From Maledivibacter sp. (lineage in GTDB: Bacteria > Bacillota > Clostridia > Peptostreptococcales > Caminicellaceae), in the NCBI GenBank assembly GCA_025210375.1, contig JAOASB010000037.1, positions 62,001 through 126,000 of the forward strand: a stretch of 64,000 nt of DNA. Direction: 5' to 3'. Both the position numbers and the translations under genes were made by a program. Each line of letters opens with the position of its first letter. The stretch's first letter is position 1. The notes beneath the pieces are model-generated. The model saw nothing but the letters and a program-made list of their open reading frames with translations, made no database searches and had not been told where the DNA came from. Shown here piece after piece: positions 25,557 to 33,225 of this stretch.

Positions 25557-26927
25557 CTAAAATCTAAAGTAAATAAATGGGCTATAATTAGAGTCACTTA
25601 TTACAAAAATACAAAATAAGAACAAAATGATATATATACAATTTTTTAATGTATCTGGTGCTTTTCCAAAAAGCTTCTTTACAAATGGTGTTGCAGAAAT
25701 AATAGATATAACTAGAAGAATGCTATAGTTTCTTATAGTAAATGCCATTTCCCTTGATATTAAGCTTATATTATTTAGACCAAACATGTACCTATAGGTC
25801 TCTATTATTGTATTGATATCCGTATTAGCAAAAATAACCCAAGAAAAAATCATCATTATGCATACATATAGGTGTTTTATTATTGTAGGTACATGAACAT
25901 ACATCTTTTTAAAAATAGTTTTCTCAAGTGTAATTAATATTCCAAAATATAATCCCCATAACACAAAGTTTATACTTGCACCATGCCACAACCCAGTAAT
26001 TAGCCAAACAAACAGTAGGTTTCTTATAATCTTCCATTTTATAACTTTACTACCACCAAGGGGTATATACACATATTCCCTAAACCATGTACCTAATGAA
26101 ATATGCCATCTACGAAAAACTTCTGAAATCGACCTTGAAATATAGGGATAATTAAAGTTTTCTAGGAAATCAAACCCTATCATTTTACCCAGTCCTATCG
26201 CCATATCACTATAACCAGAAAAATCAAAGTAGATGTGTAGCCCATATGCTAAGTATGCTAAATAGAATCCTAATTGCGATGGATTAGCTTTGATTAAGTC
26301 TATATACATTAAATTCATTGAATCAGCTAAAATCACTTTTTTTGATAAACCCATAATGAATCTTTTAGCTCCCAGGTCCAAATTTTCTAGGGATACCATT
26401 CGATTTCTCAAATCTTTTTCTATATCAATGTATCTTATGATCGGGCCAGCTATTAATTGAGGGAACATTGATACATACATTAAAAAGTTTAAGTAAGACT
26501 TATTAGCCTTTACATTTCTCCTATAAACATCAATAGTATAAGACATGGTTTGAAAAGTATAAAAGCTTATACCTATGGGTAATGGTAGATTTAATAGGCT
26601 CAGGTTTGTATTAAAGGCATAATTAATTGTATCCATTAGGAAATCACTATATTTGAAAAATCCTAGCAGAAATATATTTATAGATATACTTATACATAAA
26701 AATATCTTTCTTCTAAAACTATCATCGTTTTCTTCAAGCTTTCTAGATATAATATAATCTATTGAGCTGCTAAAAATAAGCAATACCACATAAATCGGTT
26801 CGCCAAAAGAATAAAAAATCATACTAAAAACTATCAGAATGATGTTTCTATATTTTGCAAAGGCAAAATATAGAAACAGAAAAACTGGCATAAAATAGAT
26901 CAAAAATATAAGACTAGAAAATACCAT
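25557..26927 (-). CDS. MBOAT family O-acyltransferase (AlgI/DltB-like)
   Basis: A 456-aa polytopic enzyme with ten or more membrane segments. MBOAT hallmarks: YFDFSGYSDMAIGLGKM (233-249), FRRWHISLGTWFREYVYIPLGG split around His275, and TGLWHGASINFVLWG with catalytic-type His315. It passes acyl groups across the membrane to an extracytoplasmic acceptor. Ten bp separate it from the upstream lipoprotein gene, and a DHHW protein follows, giving an AlgI/AlgJ-like module. Acetyl is the likely acyl group by family analogy. Confidence 0.9.
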   Translation of the reverse strand: MVFSSLIFLIYFMPVFLFLYFAFAKYRNIILIVFSMIFYSFGEPIYVVLLIFSSSIDYIISRKLEENDDSFRRKIFLCISISINIFLLGFFKYSDFLMDTINYAFNTNLSLLNLPLPIGISFYTFQTMSYTIDVYRRNVKANKSYLNFLMYVSMFPQLIAGPIIRYIDIEKDLRNRMVSLENLDLGAKRFIMGLSKKVILADSMNLMYIDLIKANPSQLGFYLAYLAYGLHIYFDFSGYSDMAIGLGKMIGFDFLENFNYPYISRSISEVFRRWHISLGTWFREYVYIPLGGSKVIKWKIIRNLLFVWLITGLWHGASINFVLWGLYFGILITLEKTIFKKMYVHVPTIIKHLYVCIMMIFSWVIFANTDINTIIETYRYMFGLNNISLISREMAFTIRNYSILLVISIISATPFVKKLFGKAPDTLKNCIYIILFLFCIFVISDSNYSPFIYFRF

Positions 26928-26936
26928 TTACTTCTC

Positions 26937-27884
26937 CTACTTATCTTTTTTAGCTATTAATATAACATAATTTCCTTCTAACTCAACCTTAACTTCAACA
27001 TCCTTTGAAATAAAAAATTTATTTTCATACCCTTCAACTTTTGAAGCCTCTTCAACTGCTTCTTTTACCAAATTGATTTTATCAGGATTTTTTACTTTCA
27101 CAACATAAGCAGAAAATCCAAGGGGCTTATCTAATTGTGAATAGTCAACTTTACTTCTGATAAAATATCCATCTTCTAAATCTTCCTCAGTGAAGTCATA
27201 TTTTTTATTCTCTGCAAAACTAGGATTTATGGTATATACTGACATGGGATCTACGTTCAATTCGGAAATATCATAATTTTCTTTGTGCTGATTATAAATA
27301 GTCATTGCCTTGTCTAAAGTTGTATCATCATTATATTCTGGTTTTACGGTTAAATCCAGTTCTTTAAAAGCTTTTTCAAACTCATCGCCTCTATCACCTT
27401 CATGGGATTCCACTGAGATATAGCATATAAAGTTTCCATTTTCTATAATATGAACACTTTCTTCCGATGGCGAAACACAAACTCCTGAATACATTATACC
27501 CTTCATGGCCTTTTTATATTTTTCAAAGTTCCTATTGTCCTTAAATTGTAAAACCGTTATATTCTGTGTAGAAGGCATCATCATAGGAACTGTGGTTGCT
27601 CCTGAAATATATCCCTCTACTTTAATCTCTTCTTGATTTTGAGCAAGCATATTCTGATAATTTAATTGTTGCTCCCCAGCTTTCTCATCTAATACATTTA
27701 TTGTTTCATAAGGTTTAACTCCTACTTTATCGAACATCATCATAAGAACATCTAAGCTTGAATATTCATAGGCCATACCACCTTTATCATCTTGCCCAGT
27801 AGATGTATCACTACTTGTTCCACACCCACCTAGGGATACACATATTAATAATCCTAATAATACTGCTATAATTCTTTTCTTCAT
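26937..27884 (-). CDS. Lipoprotein with DUF4358-like repeats
   Basis: A 315-aa lipoprotein with signal and lipobox SLGGC at ~17-21. The C-terminal ~100 residues (FSAYVVKVKNPDKINLVKEAVEEA, then EGNYVILIA) look like DUF4358. The N-terminal half (ITVLQFKDNRNFEKYKKAM ... ENGNFICYIS) looks like a diverged second copy. DUF4358 genes commonly accompany MBOAT and DHHW genes in Clostridia, as here. Function unknown; probably assists surface acylation. Domain naming rests on pattern recognition only. Confidence 0.65.
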   Translation of the reverse strand: MKKRIIAVLLGLLICVSLGGCGTSSDTSTGQDDKGGMAYEYSSLDVLMMMFDKVGVKPYETINVLDEKAGEQQLNYQNMLAQNQEEIKVEGYISGATTVPMMMPSTQNITVLQFKDNRNFEKYKKAMKGIMYSGVCVSPSEESVHIIENGNFICYISVESHEGDRGDEFEKAFKELDLTVKPEYNDDTTLDKAMTIYNQHKENYDISELNVDPMSVYTINPSFAENKKYDFTEEDLEDGYFIRSKVDYSQLDKPLGFSAYVVKVKNPDKINLVKEAVEEASKVEGYENKFFISKDVEVKVELEGNYVILIAKKDK

Positions 27885-28030
27885 CTTAAAACTCTCCTTC
27901 TACTTTAATTGCTATTCATTATTAACGAATGCTTGACCCCCATTATAATTTGAGGACTAATCAATTAGACGTGGAAAAATAGAATTAGTTCCAAAAATTT
28001 TTAATTCTAAAATATTCCTCAGCAAAGCTT

Positions 28031-28058
28031 AAGGGACCGTCTTTTGAGACGGCCCCTT
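28031..28058 (-). terminator. Intrinsic terminator
   Basis: AAGGGACCGTCT pairs with AGACGGCCCCTT across a short TTTGAG loop, with one internal mismatch. It lies ~55 nt after the 28111 gene stop. Confidence 0.7.
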
Positions 28059-28110
28059 CATAATTGTTATACAAAATATCAATTATTATGATGATATGCC
28101 CTATGTAATG

Positions 28111-28470
28111 TTATATTCCATAATGAATCATCCATTTATCTTTTTTAATTGCTTCGGATATTTTTCCCCTTAGCATTTCGAGTTCTTTTGATTTGTGCTT
28201 GATATTTGCTTCGGTGATAATATCTAAAAAATATTTAAGGGATGTAGGCGGTATTAAAGTTATTCCATAATACGCAAGATCTTTAGAAGGTCTATTTGTA
28301 TTATGGGCAAATGTATCAAGATACTTTATTTTATTTTTTAATCCATCATAGTATACTTCAGATAAAAAATCATCATCTACAGAAATACAATTATATTTCT
28401 TAGGTTCATACTCATCTTCATTATATTCTTCCAAAAAATCTATTATCCCAAATTCATGGTTACAAGGCAT
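28111..28470 (-). CDS. Hypothetical protein, 119 aa
   Basis: Start at ATG 28470, seven to eight nt after AGGAG; an upstream GTG at 28479 overlaps that ribosome site. The product is soluble, with an acidic N-terminal third (IIDFLEEYNEDEYEPKKYN) and a basic helical C-terminus (KSKELEMLRGKISEAIKKDKW). I do not recognise the family. A decayed duplicate of its C-terminus is at 14812-14915, showing the gene has been copied within this genome. It has its own terminator. Confidence 0.7.
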   Translation of the reverse strand: MPCNHEFGIIDFLEEYNEDEYEPKKYNCISVDDDFLSEVYYDGLKNKIKYLDTFAHNTNRPSKDLAYYGITLIPPTSLKYFLDIITEANIKHKSKELEMLRGKISEAIKKDKWMIHYGI

Positions 28471-28550
28471 AAATCCCACTCCTATTAATTTCGAAAATTT
28501 CCATATGTATTTACAGCTGTTTTGACCTATTTGTTATGTTAATATGACAT

Positions 28551-29027
28551 TTATTCACCTTCATAATAATCTACAGCTGTATCCTTTTTATAAAATGTAC
28601 TAGATTCACCATTTATGATTATACCAACTTTGTCAGACCTAGGATAGAATACTAATTCAGGGGAATTAATGGTATCAAAATCTATGTAAACTAGGGTTTC
28701 TGTGGTGGAGGAATTAATTATTCTATGGGCTCCTCTTTCTGACGGTGGACAGACTATAACGTCTCCTGGGGAGATGGTTCTATTCCCATCAGGAGTTTCT
28801 AAAATTCCATTACCACTAATAATATAGAAAACCTCTTCATTTTTGTGATGATAATGATACGGGTAATTTGCTTTCTGTGGTGGAATTTCGTATATAGCAA
28901 CACAACATTGATTTTCTTGGGTTCCCTTGGTTACTTCATATTTCTTGTACTCATAGGGCTCATATTCACATTTGTGTTTAGCTTCAATTAAACTTTTATT
29001 AGTTATTTTAATCCCACGATCATCCAT
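28551..29027 (-). CDS. Cupin domain protein
   Basis: A 158-aa protein. Cupin motif 1 PYHYHHKNEEVFYIISGNG (His, His, Glu ligands) and motif 2 DVIVCPPSERGAHRIINSS are present. It is a single-domain beta-barrel that binds a metal; the substrate is not predictable, though the pattern resembles sugar-isomerase or sensor-type cupins. Start ATG 29027 follows GAAGGAGG by 8 nt; the longer frame to 29066 would start inside non-coding sequence. Confidence 0.85.
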   Translation of the reverse strand: MDDRGIKITNKSLIEAKHKCEYEPYEYKKYEVTKGTQENQCCVAIYEIPPQKANYPYHYHHKNEEVFYIISGNGILETPDGNRTISPGDVIVCPPSERGAHRIINSSTTETLVYIDFDTINSPELVFYPRSDKVGIIINGESSTFYKKDTAVDYYEGE

Positions 29028-29115
29028 TAAAAAACCTCCTTCATATAATATAGAAATTCCAGTCAAGCTATATTGATTTCCTCTGACCTAATTTCAGATG
29101 AATAAATAAGCTTTG

Positions 29116-29358
29116 TCATCTTTCTTTATGAAATAAACTCGTTGCTGAAATAATGAAAATAACAGTCAACAATACAAGCCTAAGCCAATCCATATAAAGC
29201 CAAAAATCACTTCCAGAAATTACACTTGGTGTAGTATTGTGTTCATCCACATATATTCCCATATTCCAGAAAAGTCTTAATGAAATTAACAAAACCATAC
29301 CACTTAATATAAATACAATAAAAAGTTTAGATTTTTTCTTATCAATTCTTTTAATCAT
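29116..29358 (-). CDS. Small two-segment membrane protein, 80 aa
   Basis: Start ATG with TAGGAGTAG upstream. Lysine-rich N-terminus (KRIDKKKSK), membrane segments near residues 13-32 and 52-72, and a short charged tail. No family recognised. It sits between the histidine phosphatase and cupin genes, co-directional with ~30 bp to the former, and may be co-transcribed. No function suggested. Confidence 0.6.
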   Translation of the reverse strand: MIKRIDKKKSKLFIVFILSGMVLLISLRLFWNMGIYVDEHNTTPSVISGSDFWLYMDWLRLVLLTVIFIISATSLFHKER

Positions 29359-29388
29359 TTTCTACTCCTAAGACCCTAGTATTTATTG

Positions 29389-30015
29389 TCATATTACCTT
29401 TTCTTCAACCTTATAATGTGATATATCTCCTTGTAGAATAAAATCTCTACTCTCCTTTTTAATCTCTACAATATTTAAACATGTAGAATGCATAAAAGCT
29501 CCACTCCAAAAATCCTCTAAATTCTTATTTTCTAAATATGTAATAAGTGCCTTTAACACAACCGCATGGGTAACAATTAAGACATTTTTACCTTCGTATT
29601 TAGAAATGATTTTTTCTACTTCATTACTTACTCTATCTAAGACTTGCAGGAATGTTTCTCCTCCCAAAGGTTTATACAAATGAGGAAATTTCCAAAAGTT
29701 TCTATGTTCTTCTAACCAATATTTTTCAATGTCCTTATGTAACTGACCCTCCCATTGTCCAAGATGTATTTCTCTAAGATTATCATTGGGTATTATTTCA
29801 ATATTTCTTTTTCCTCTAATAATTTCAGCTGTTCTAACTGCCCTTCCACTTGAACTTGAAATAATAATATCTATTTCGTCATTATTTAATCTTTCTCCAA
29901 GCCATGCCCCTTGTTGTTCCCCTAATGCTGTAAGTTTTGAATCTTTCTGTCCTTGCATTCTACCCTCTAGGTTCCATTCTGTTTGCCCATGTCTCGTTAT
30001 ATATAACTTTGCCAT
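29389..30015 (-). CDS. Histidine phosphatase family protein (phosphoglycerate-mutase-like)
   Basis: A 208-aa enzyme with the phosphohistidine motif YITRHGQTEWN (His at residue 8) and LREIHLGQWEG plus LIVTHAVVLKAL (second catalytic His). The branch includes cofactor-dependent phosphoglycerate mutases, phosphatases such as PhoE and CobC. Start ATG 30015 with AAAGGAGAG; the longer frame to 30057 lacks a ribosome site. No cobalamin genes adjoin, so a general phosphatase is the safer name. Confidence 0.87.
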   Translation of the reverse strand: MAKLYITRHGQTEWNLEGRMQGQKDSKLTALGEQQGAWLGERLNNDEIDIIISSSSGRAVRTAEIIRGKRNIEIIPNDNLREIHLGQWEGQLHKDIEKYWLEEHRNFWKFPHLYKPLGGETFLQVLDRVSNEVEKIISKYEGKNVLIVTHAVVLKALITYLENKNLEDFWSGAFMHSTCLNIVEIKKESRDFILQGDISHYKVEEKVI

Positions 30016-30232
30016 AATACTCTCCTTTAAATGATCGACACTTGAGTCTATCTTCAAGATATTTTGTTATATTATAACATATTAAGTCATTATTTACATA
30101 GAATGTTATATATTTATTGAGTAACACTTTAACTCAATGCAATCTTCACTTCAATCTATCATTCAATAAACTCAGGAACATTTAAGTCTTTTTTTGTCTC
30201 ATTTACTAATTCAAAGAATCAAAATTTGCCAT

Positions 30233-30279
30233 AAAAAAACCTCCCTATTCATTTCAAATTAAATGGGAGAATTTTTTAT
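30233..30279 (-). terminator. Intrinsic terminator of spo0A
   Basis: Minus-strand CTCCCATT / AATAGGGAG stem followed by GTTTTTTT. It also has a T-run on the other side. Starts ~17 nt after the spo0A stop. Confidence 0.8.
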
Positions 30280-30295
30280 TCAACAAACTGCTCTG

Positions 30296-31102
30296 TTAAC
30301 CAATCATCTGCTCTATCCTAAGCTTATCAGCAACCATAGCGATAAATTCACTATTTGTTGGTTTGCCTTTACCATTATGTACTGTATATCCAAATAATCT
30401 ATTTATTGTATCTATCTTTCCTCTACTCCAAGCAACTTCTATGGCATGTCTGATTGCTCTCTCTACTCTACTTGGTGTAGTATTAAATTTTGTAGCTATA
30501 TTAGGATATAATTCTTTAGTAACTGCACTTAGATACTCTATATTCTCAACAACCATTCCGATAGCTTCCCTAAGATATAAATATCCCTTTATATGGGCTG
30601 GAACTCCAATTTCATGAATTATATTTGTGATTTCTGCTTCTATAGAAACGTTTTTAGGCTGTTTATCAAGATTTGAAAAACTGTAATCATTTAATGGTCT
30701 TCTTCTCTCTACACTACTTTCATTATTTCCCATTAATTGTCTTATTCTCTTAATAAAGACCTCAAAATCAAAAGGCTTTACTACATAATAATCGGCACCA
30801 AGATTTATGGCTTTTTGGGTAATCCTGTCCTGTCCAACAGCAGAAAGAATTATAACTTTAGGAATCCTTGGTATATCTAAGGAGTGCATTCTCTCTAAAA
30901 CACCCAACCCATCCAGATGAGGCATAATAATATCTAGAATCATAACATCCGGTGTGCTTTGTGATAGAATGTCTATAGCTTCTATACCATCCTTAGCAAC
31001 ACCTATAATCTCTAAATCCTCTTGTTTACTTAAGTATTCGTACAGAATATCGCAGAAATCTTTATTATCGTCTGCGATCAAAATCTTTATTTTTTCTTTC
31101 AC
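30296..31102 (-). CDS. spo0A: Sporulation master regulator Spo0A
   Basis: A 268-aa response regulator. Receiver domain: acidic pair Asp11/Asp12, phosphoacceptor Asp57 ([12 protein letters not shown]), Ser87 and Lys108 (YYVVKPFDF). The Spo0A C-terminal DNA-binding domain spans ~155-268, with the recognition region [20 protein letters not shown]. It controls entry into sporulation. Start GTG 31102 with GGGGG. A sigma-H-type promoter and inverted 0A boxes lie 40-70 nt upstream, indicating autoregulation. spoIVB lies upstream, the usual clostridial order. Confidence 0.97.
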   Translation of the reverse strand: MKEKIKILIADDNKDFCDILYEYLSKQEDLEIIGVAKDGIEAIDILSQSTPDVMILDIIMPHLDGLGVLERMHSLDIPRIPKVIILSAVGQDRITQKAINLGADYYVVKPFDFEVFIKRIRQLMGNNESSVERRRPLNDYSFSNLDKQPKNVSIEAEITNIIHEIGVPAHIKGYLYLREAIGMVVENIEYLSAVTKELYPNIATKFNTTPSRVERAIRHAIEVAWSRGKIDTINRLFGYTVHNGKGKPTNSEFIAMVADKLRIEQMIG

Positions 31103-31140
31103 AACAAAACCCCCTTATAATATGTACTAATACGCATAAA

Positions 31141-31154
31141 TGTTGAATTCGACA
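31141..31154 (-). promoter_or_regulatory. Inverted Spo0A boxes
   Basis: Minus strand reads TGTCGAATTCAACA: a perfect 0A box (TGTCGAA) overlapping an inverted near-match (TGTTGAA). It overlaps the -10 of the sigma-H-type promoter. Confidence 0.75.
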
Positions 31155-31173
31155 TAAATAATAAATATCCTTC
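31147..31173 (-). promoter_or_regulatory. Sigma-H-type promoter of spo0A
   Basis: Minus strand GAAGGATAT (31165-31173), 11-nt spacer, GTCGAAT (31147-31153), matching RnAGGAwww-N11-12-RnnGAAT. In Bacillus, spo0A is also transcribed from a sigma-H promoter at onset of sporulation. Confidence 0.72.
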
Positions 31174-31253
31174 TCTTTTTTTTTATTTTGGAAAAAAAAC
31201 TGTAAGTTATATCCATTTGATAAATATTTTGTAGTTTTATAAATAAATTATTG

Positions 31254-31311
31254 AGGCATATAAAAAAGAATTAAAAGGACGAGTAAGATAACTTGTTTAT
31301 TTTTGAATATG
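31254..31311. repeat. Family-3 repeat, half copy
   Basis: GGCATATAAAAAAGAATTAAAAGG then ACGAGTAAGATAACTTG and TTTATTTTTGAATAT. It shares AATTAAAAGGACGA and TTTATTTTTGAATAT with 55258-55307 and the right arm of 25478-25550. Lies downstream of spoIVB. Confidence 0.55.
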
Positions 31312-31317
31312 TTTAAA

Positions 31318-31346
31318 GCACTTTAAGTCTTTATAACTTAAAGTGC
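31318..31346 (-). terminator. Hairpin terminator downstream of spoIVB
   Basis: GCACTTTAAG / CTTAAAGTGC, 10-bp perfect stem with a 9-nt loop, ten bases after the spoIVB stop. The T tail (TTTAAAC) is weak. Confidence 0.6.
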
Positions 31347-31353
31347 CCGTATT

Positions 31354-32655
31354 TTAGCTTGCCTTTCTAAATCTTCTATTACTAGATGGTATTCCTGATT
31401 CCTTTAGCATCCACTCTATAAATATTCCATATCCCTTTGTAGGATCATTTACAAATACATGGGTCACAGCCCCAATTAGTTTACCATCCTGTATAATAGG
31501 ACTTCCACTCATTCCTTGAACTATTCCTCCGGTTTTCTTGAGTAAATCTTTATCTACTATTCTGACTATCATACTTTTATTGCTTATTTTTCTTTGTAAA
31601 TTTATTTTTTCAATTATAACATCATATTCTTTAACATCATTATCATCAGTAGTTGTAAGGATTTTTGCTGGCCCTAACTTAATGTCATTTTGCATTGCAA
31701 TCTCAATAGGATTGTCATATATTGGGTTCTTCATTTCCTTATACATTGTTCCATATATTCCAAAATTCGTATTCTTCTCTAATGCCCCTAGAGGCTCTGC
31801 TGTTTCTAAAAATATACCTCTTATTTCTCCTGCTTTTCCTCTTTTTCCTTGTTTTATAGAAACTACCCTTGATTTCAAGATTTCTCCTTTTCCCACGGGT
31901 AAAATTTTACCCGTCTCAGCATCGGATATAGCATGGCCTAATGCCCCATATATATTTGATTTTGGGTCGAAAAACGTTAATGTTCCTACCCCAGCTGTTT
32001 TATCCTTCACCCAAAGTCCAATCTTATAATCATTGTAGACCTTACTTTTAACAGGAGTGATCTTGCAATTGAAAACACTTTTATTTCTTTTAGCTTTCAC
32101 CTTTATTTCATTTCCCTTGTTCTTATTGATGAGTTCAATGACATGATCTGCATTTTTTACTTTCTGATTATTTATTTCTATTATATTATCCCCAATTCTC
32201 AGACCACCATCATATCCAGGATTATATTTTTTATTATCTATACCTTCAATTTCCTCTAATCCTACTATTAATACCCCTTTAGTATTCAGCTTTACTCCTA
32301 TTGAACTTCCTCCTGGCATTACTTTTAACTTAGGAAATACATCAACTGATAAATTTTTGATAGGCAATACACCTAATAATTTTATCTGAAGATTGGCTCT
32401 GCCCTTTTTAAGAGGTATTATTTTAATTTGATTTTTATTTAGCTCATTATCCTTCGCCACAGATATTTCTACGATTTCGTCGTCTTCGCTATAGGTGACT
32501 TTAAAGGGATACTTTATATTCAAAACCTTTCCTTCACCTTCAAAAACGTTTATTTCCGTTGGATAATATAAAAATCTTGCTATATTGAAAAAAATAAAAC
32601 TAAAGGAAAAAAGTAGTATTGAAAGGGTTATTATTCTTTTGTATTTAAGTTTCAA
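31354..32655 (-). CDS. spoIVB: SpoIVB serine peptidase
   Basis: A 433-aa forespore-secreted protease (S55). One N-terminal membrane segment (7-29), a PDZ domain (~115-200, GYDGGLRIGDNIIEIN) and the peptidase domain with GALGHAISD (His241) and GMSGSPII (381-388). It signals across to the mother cell by acting on the SpoIVFA/BofA complex, releasing SpoIVFB to activate sigma-K. Start TTG 32655 with AGGGAGTGGG. It lies directly upstream of spo0A as usual. No sigma-G promoter could be assigned with confidence. Confidence 0.95.
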   Translation of the reverse strand: MKLKYKRIITLSILLFSFSFIFFNIARFLYYPTEINVFEGEGKVLNIKYPFKVTYSEDDEIVEISVAKDNELNKNQIKIIPLKKGRANLQIKLLGVLPIKNLSVDVFPKLKVMPGGSSIGVKLNTKGVLIVGLEEIEGIDNKKYNPGYDGGLRIGDNIIEINNQKVKNADHVIELINKNKGNEIKVKAKRNKSVFNCKITPVKSKVYNDYKIGLWVKDKTAGVGTLTFFDPKSNIYGALGHAISDAETGKILPVGKGEILKSRVVSIKQGKRGKAGEIRGIFLETAEPLGALEKNTNFGIYGTMYKEMKNPIYDNPIEIAMQNDIKLGPAKILTTTDDNDVKEYDVIIEKINLQRKISNKSMIVRIVDKDLLKKTGGIVQGMSGSPIIQDGKLIGAVTHVFVNDPTKGYGIFIEWMLKESGIPSSNRRFRKAS

Positions 32656-32739
32656 ATAAACCCACTCCCTACATTAATCACTCCCCATAAAAGCAATTTA
32701 AAAAACATAAATTTAAATTTTTGAAGCTGTGACTCTATT

Positions 32740-32898
32740 GAGGAAATTGCATAACTCTTACTTGGCTAAGCCTAATATGCAAATATCATCCTTAATTTAA
32801 TTACTTAAGATATAAGCATATTTGATGGTGTATCTATTGGGATTTTAAAACTACATGTGGTAGATGATTTTTATAGAAAGTAATTATGCAATTTGCTC
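32740..32898 (+). repeat. MITE family 1, copy F (159 bp)
   Basis: GAGGAAATTGCATAACTC at the left, AATTATGCAATTTGCTC at the right, flanked by TATT on both sides (32736-32739, 32899-32902). Aligns end to end with copy C with scattered substitutions. It lies between spoIVB and recN, about 85 bp upstream of the spoIVB start, where its promoter would be expected. Confidence 0.9.
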
Positions 32899-32996
32899 TA
32901 TTAATAATTTAGCCTATTTCTGAATTCATTATTCTATATATGTCTTAACAAATTCTATCAATTTTTGGTGGATTTGAAATCTACTTATTTTTACCA

Positions 32997-33028
32997 AAAT
33001 AAAAAAGCTGCAATCTAGGCAGCTTTAA
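32997..33028 (-). terminator. Intrinsic terminator of the recN transcript
   Basis: AAGCTGC (33005-33011) / GCAGCTT (33019-33025), minus-strand tail TTTTTTATTTT. It is ~200 nt beyond the recN stop because a family-2 repeat lies between. Confidence 0.8.
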
Positions 33029-33065
33029 AACACATTTAAAAATAAATATATATAAAATTTTATGG

Positions 33066-33169
33066 TATAGATTTCCAAAAGTTAAACTTAATTTATAAAT
33101 CTCAAAATATCCGATGCTTCTAGGGATTTTTGATGTGTATAAATTAATTGTTTAACTGGAATATCTATA
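33066..33169. repeat. Family-2b repeat, 104 bp
   Basis: TATAGATTTCCAAAAGTTAA at the left and its inverse GTTTAACTGGAATATCTATA at the right. By eye only five positions differ from the 104-bp copy at 55152-55255. Non-coding, just after recN. Confidence 0.85.
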
Positions 33170-33225
33170 CTATAAACCCAACATGGATTTTGATTTCAAA
33201 ACAATTACTTTTCACAAATGAATAG

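Noticed and set aside
2477-32898. CRISPR or tandem array
   Set aside because: Copies are dispersed, in both orientations, each with its own 4-bp duplication, and there are no regular spacers.
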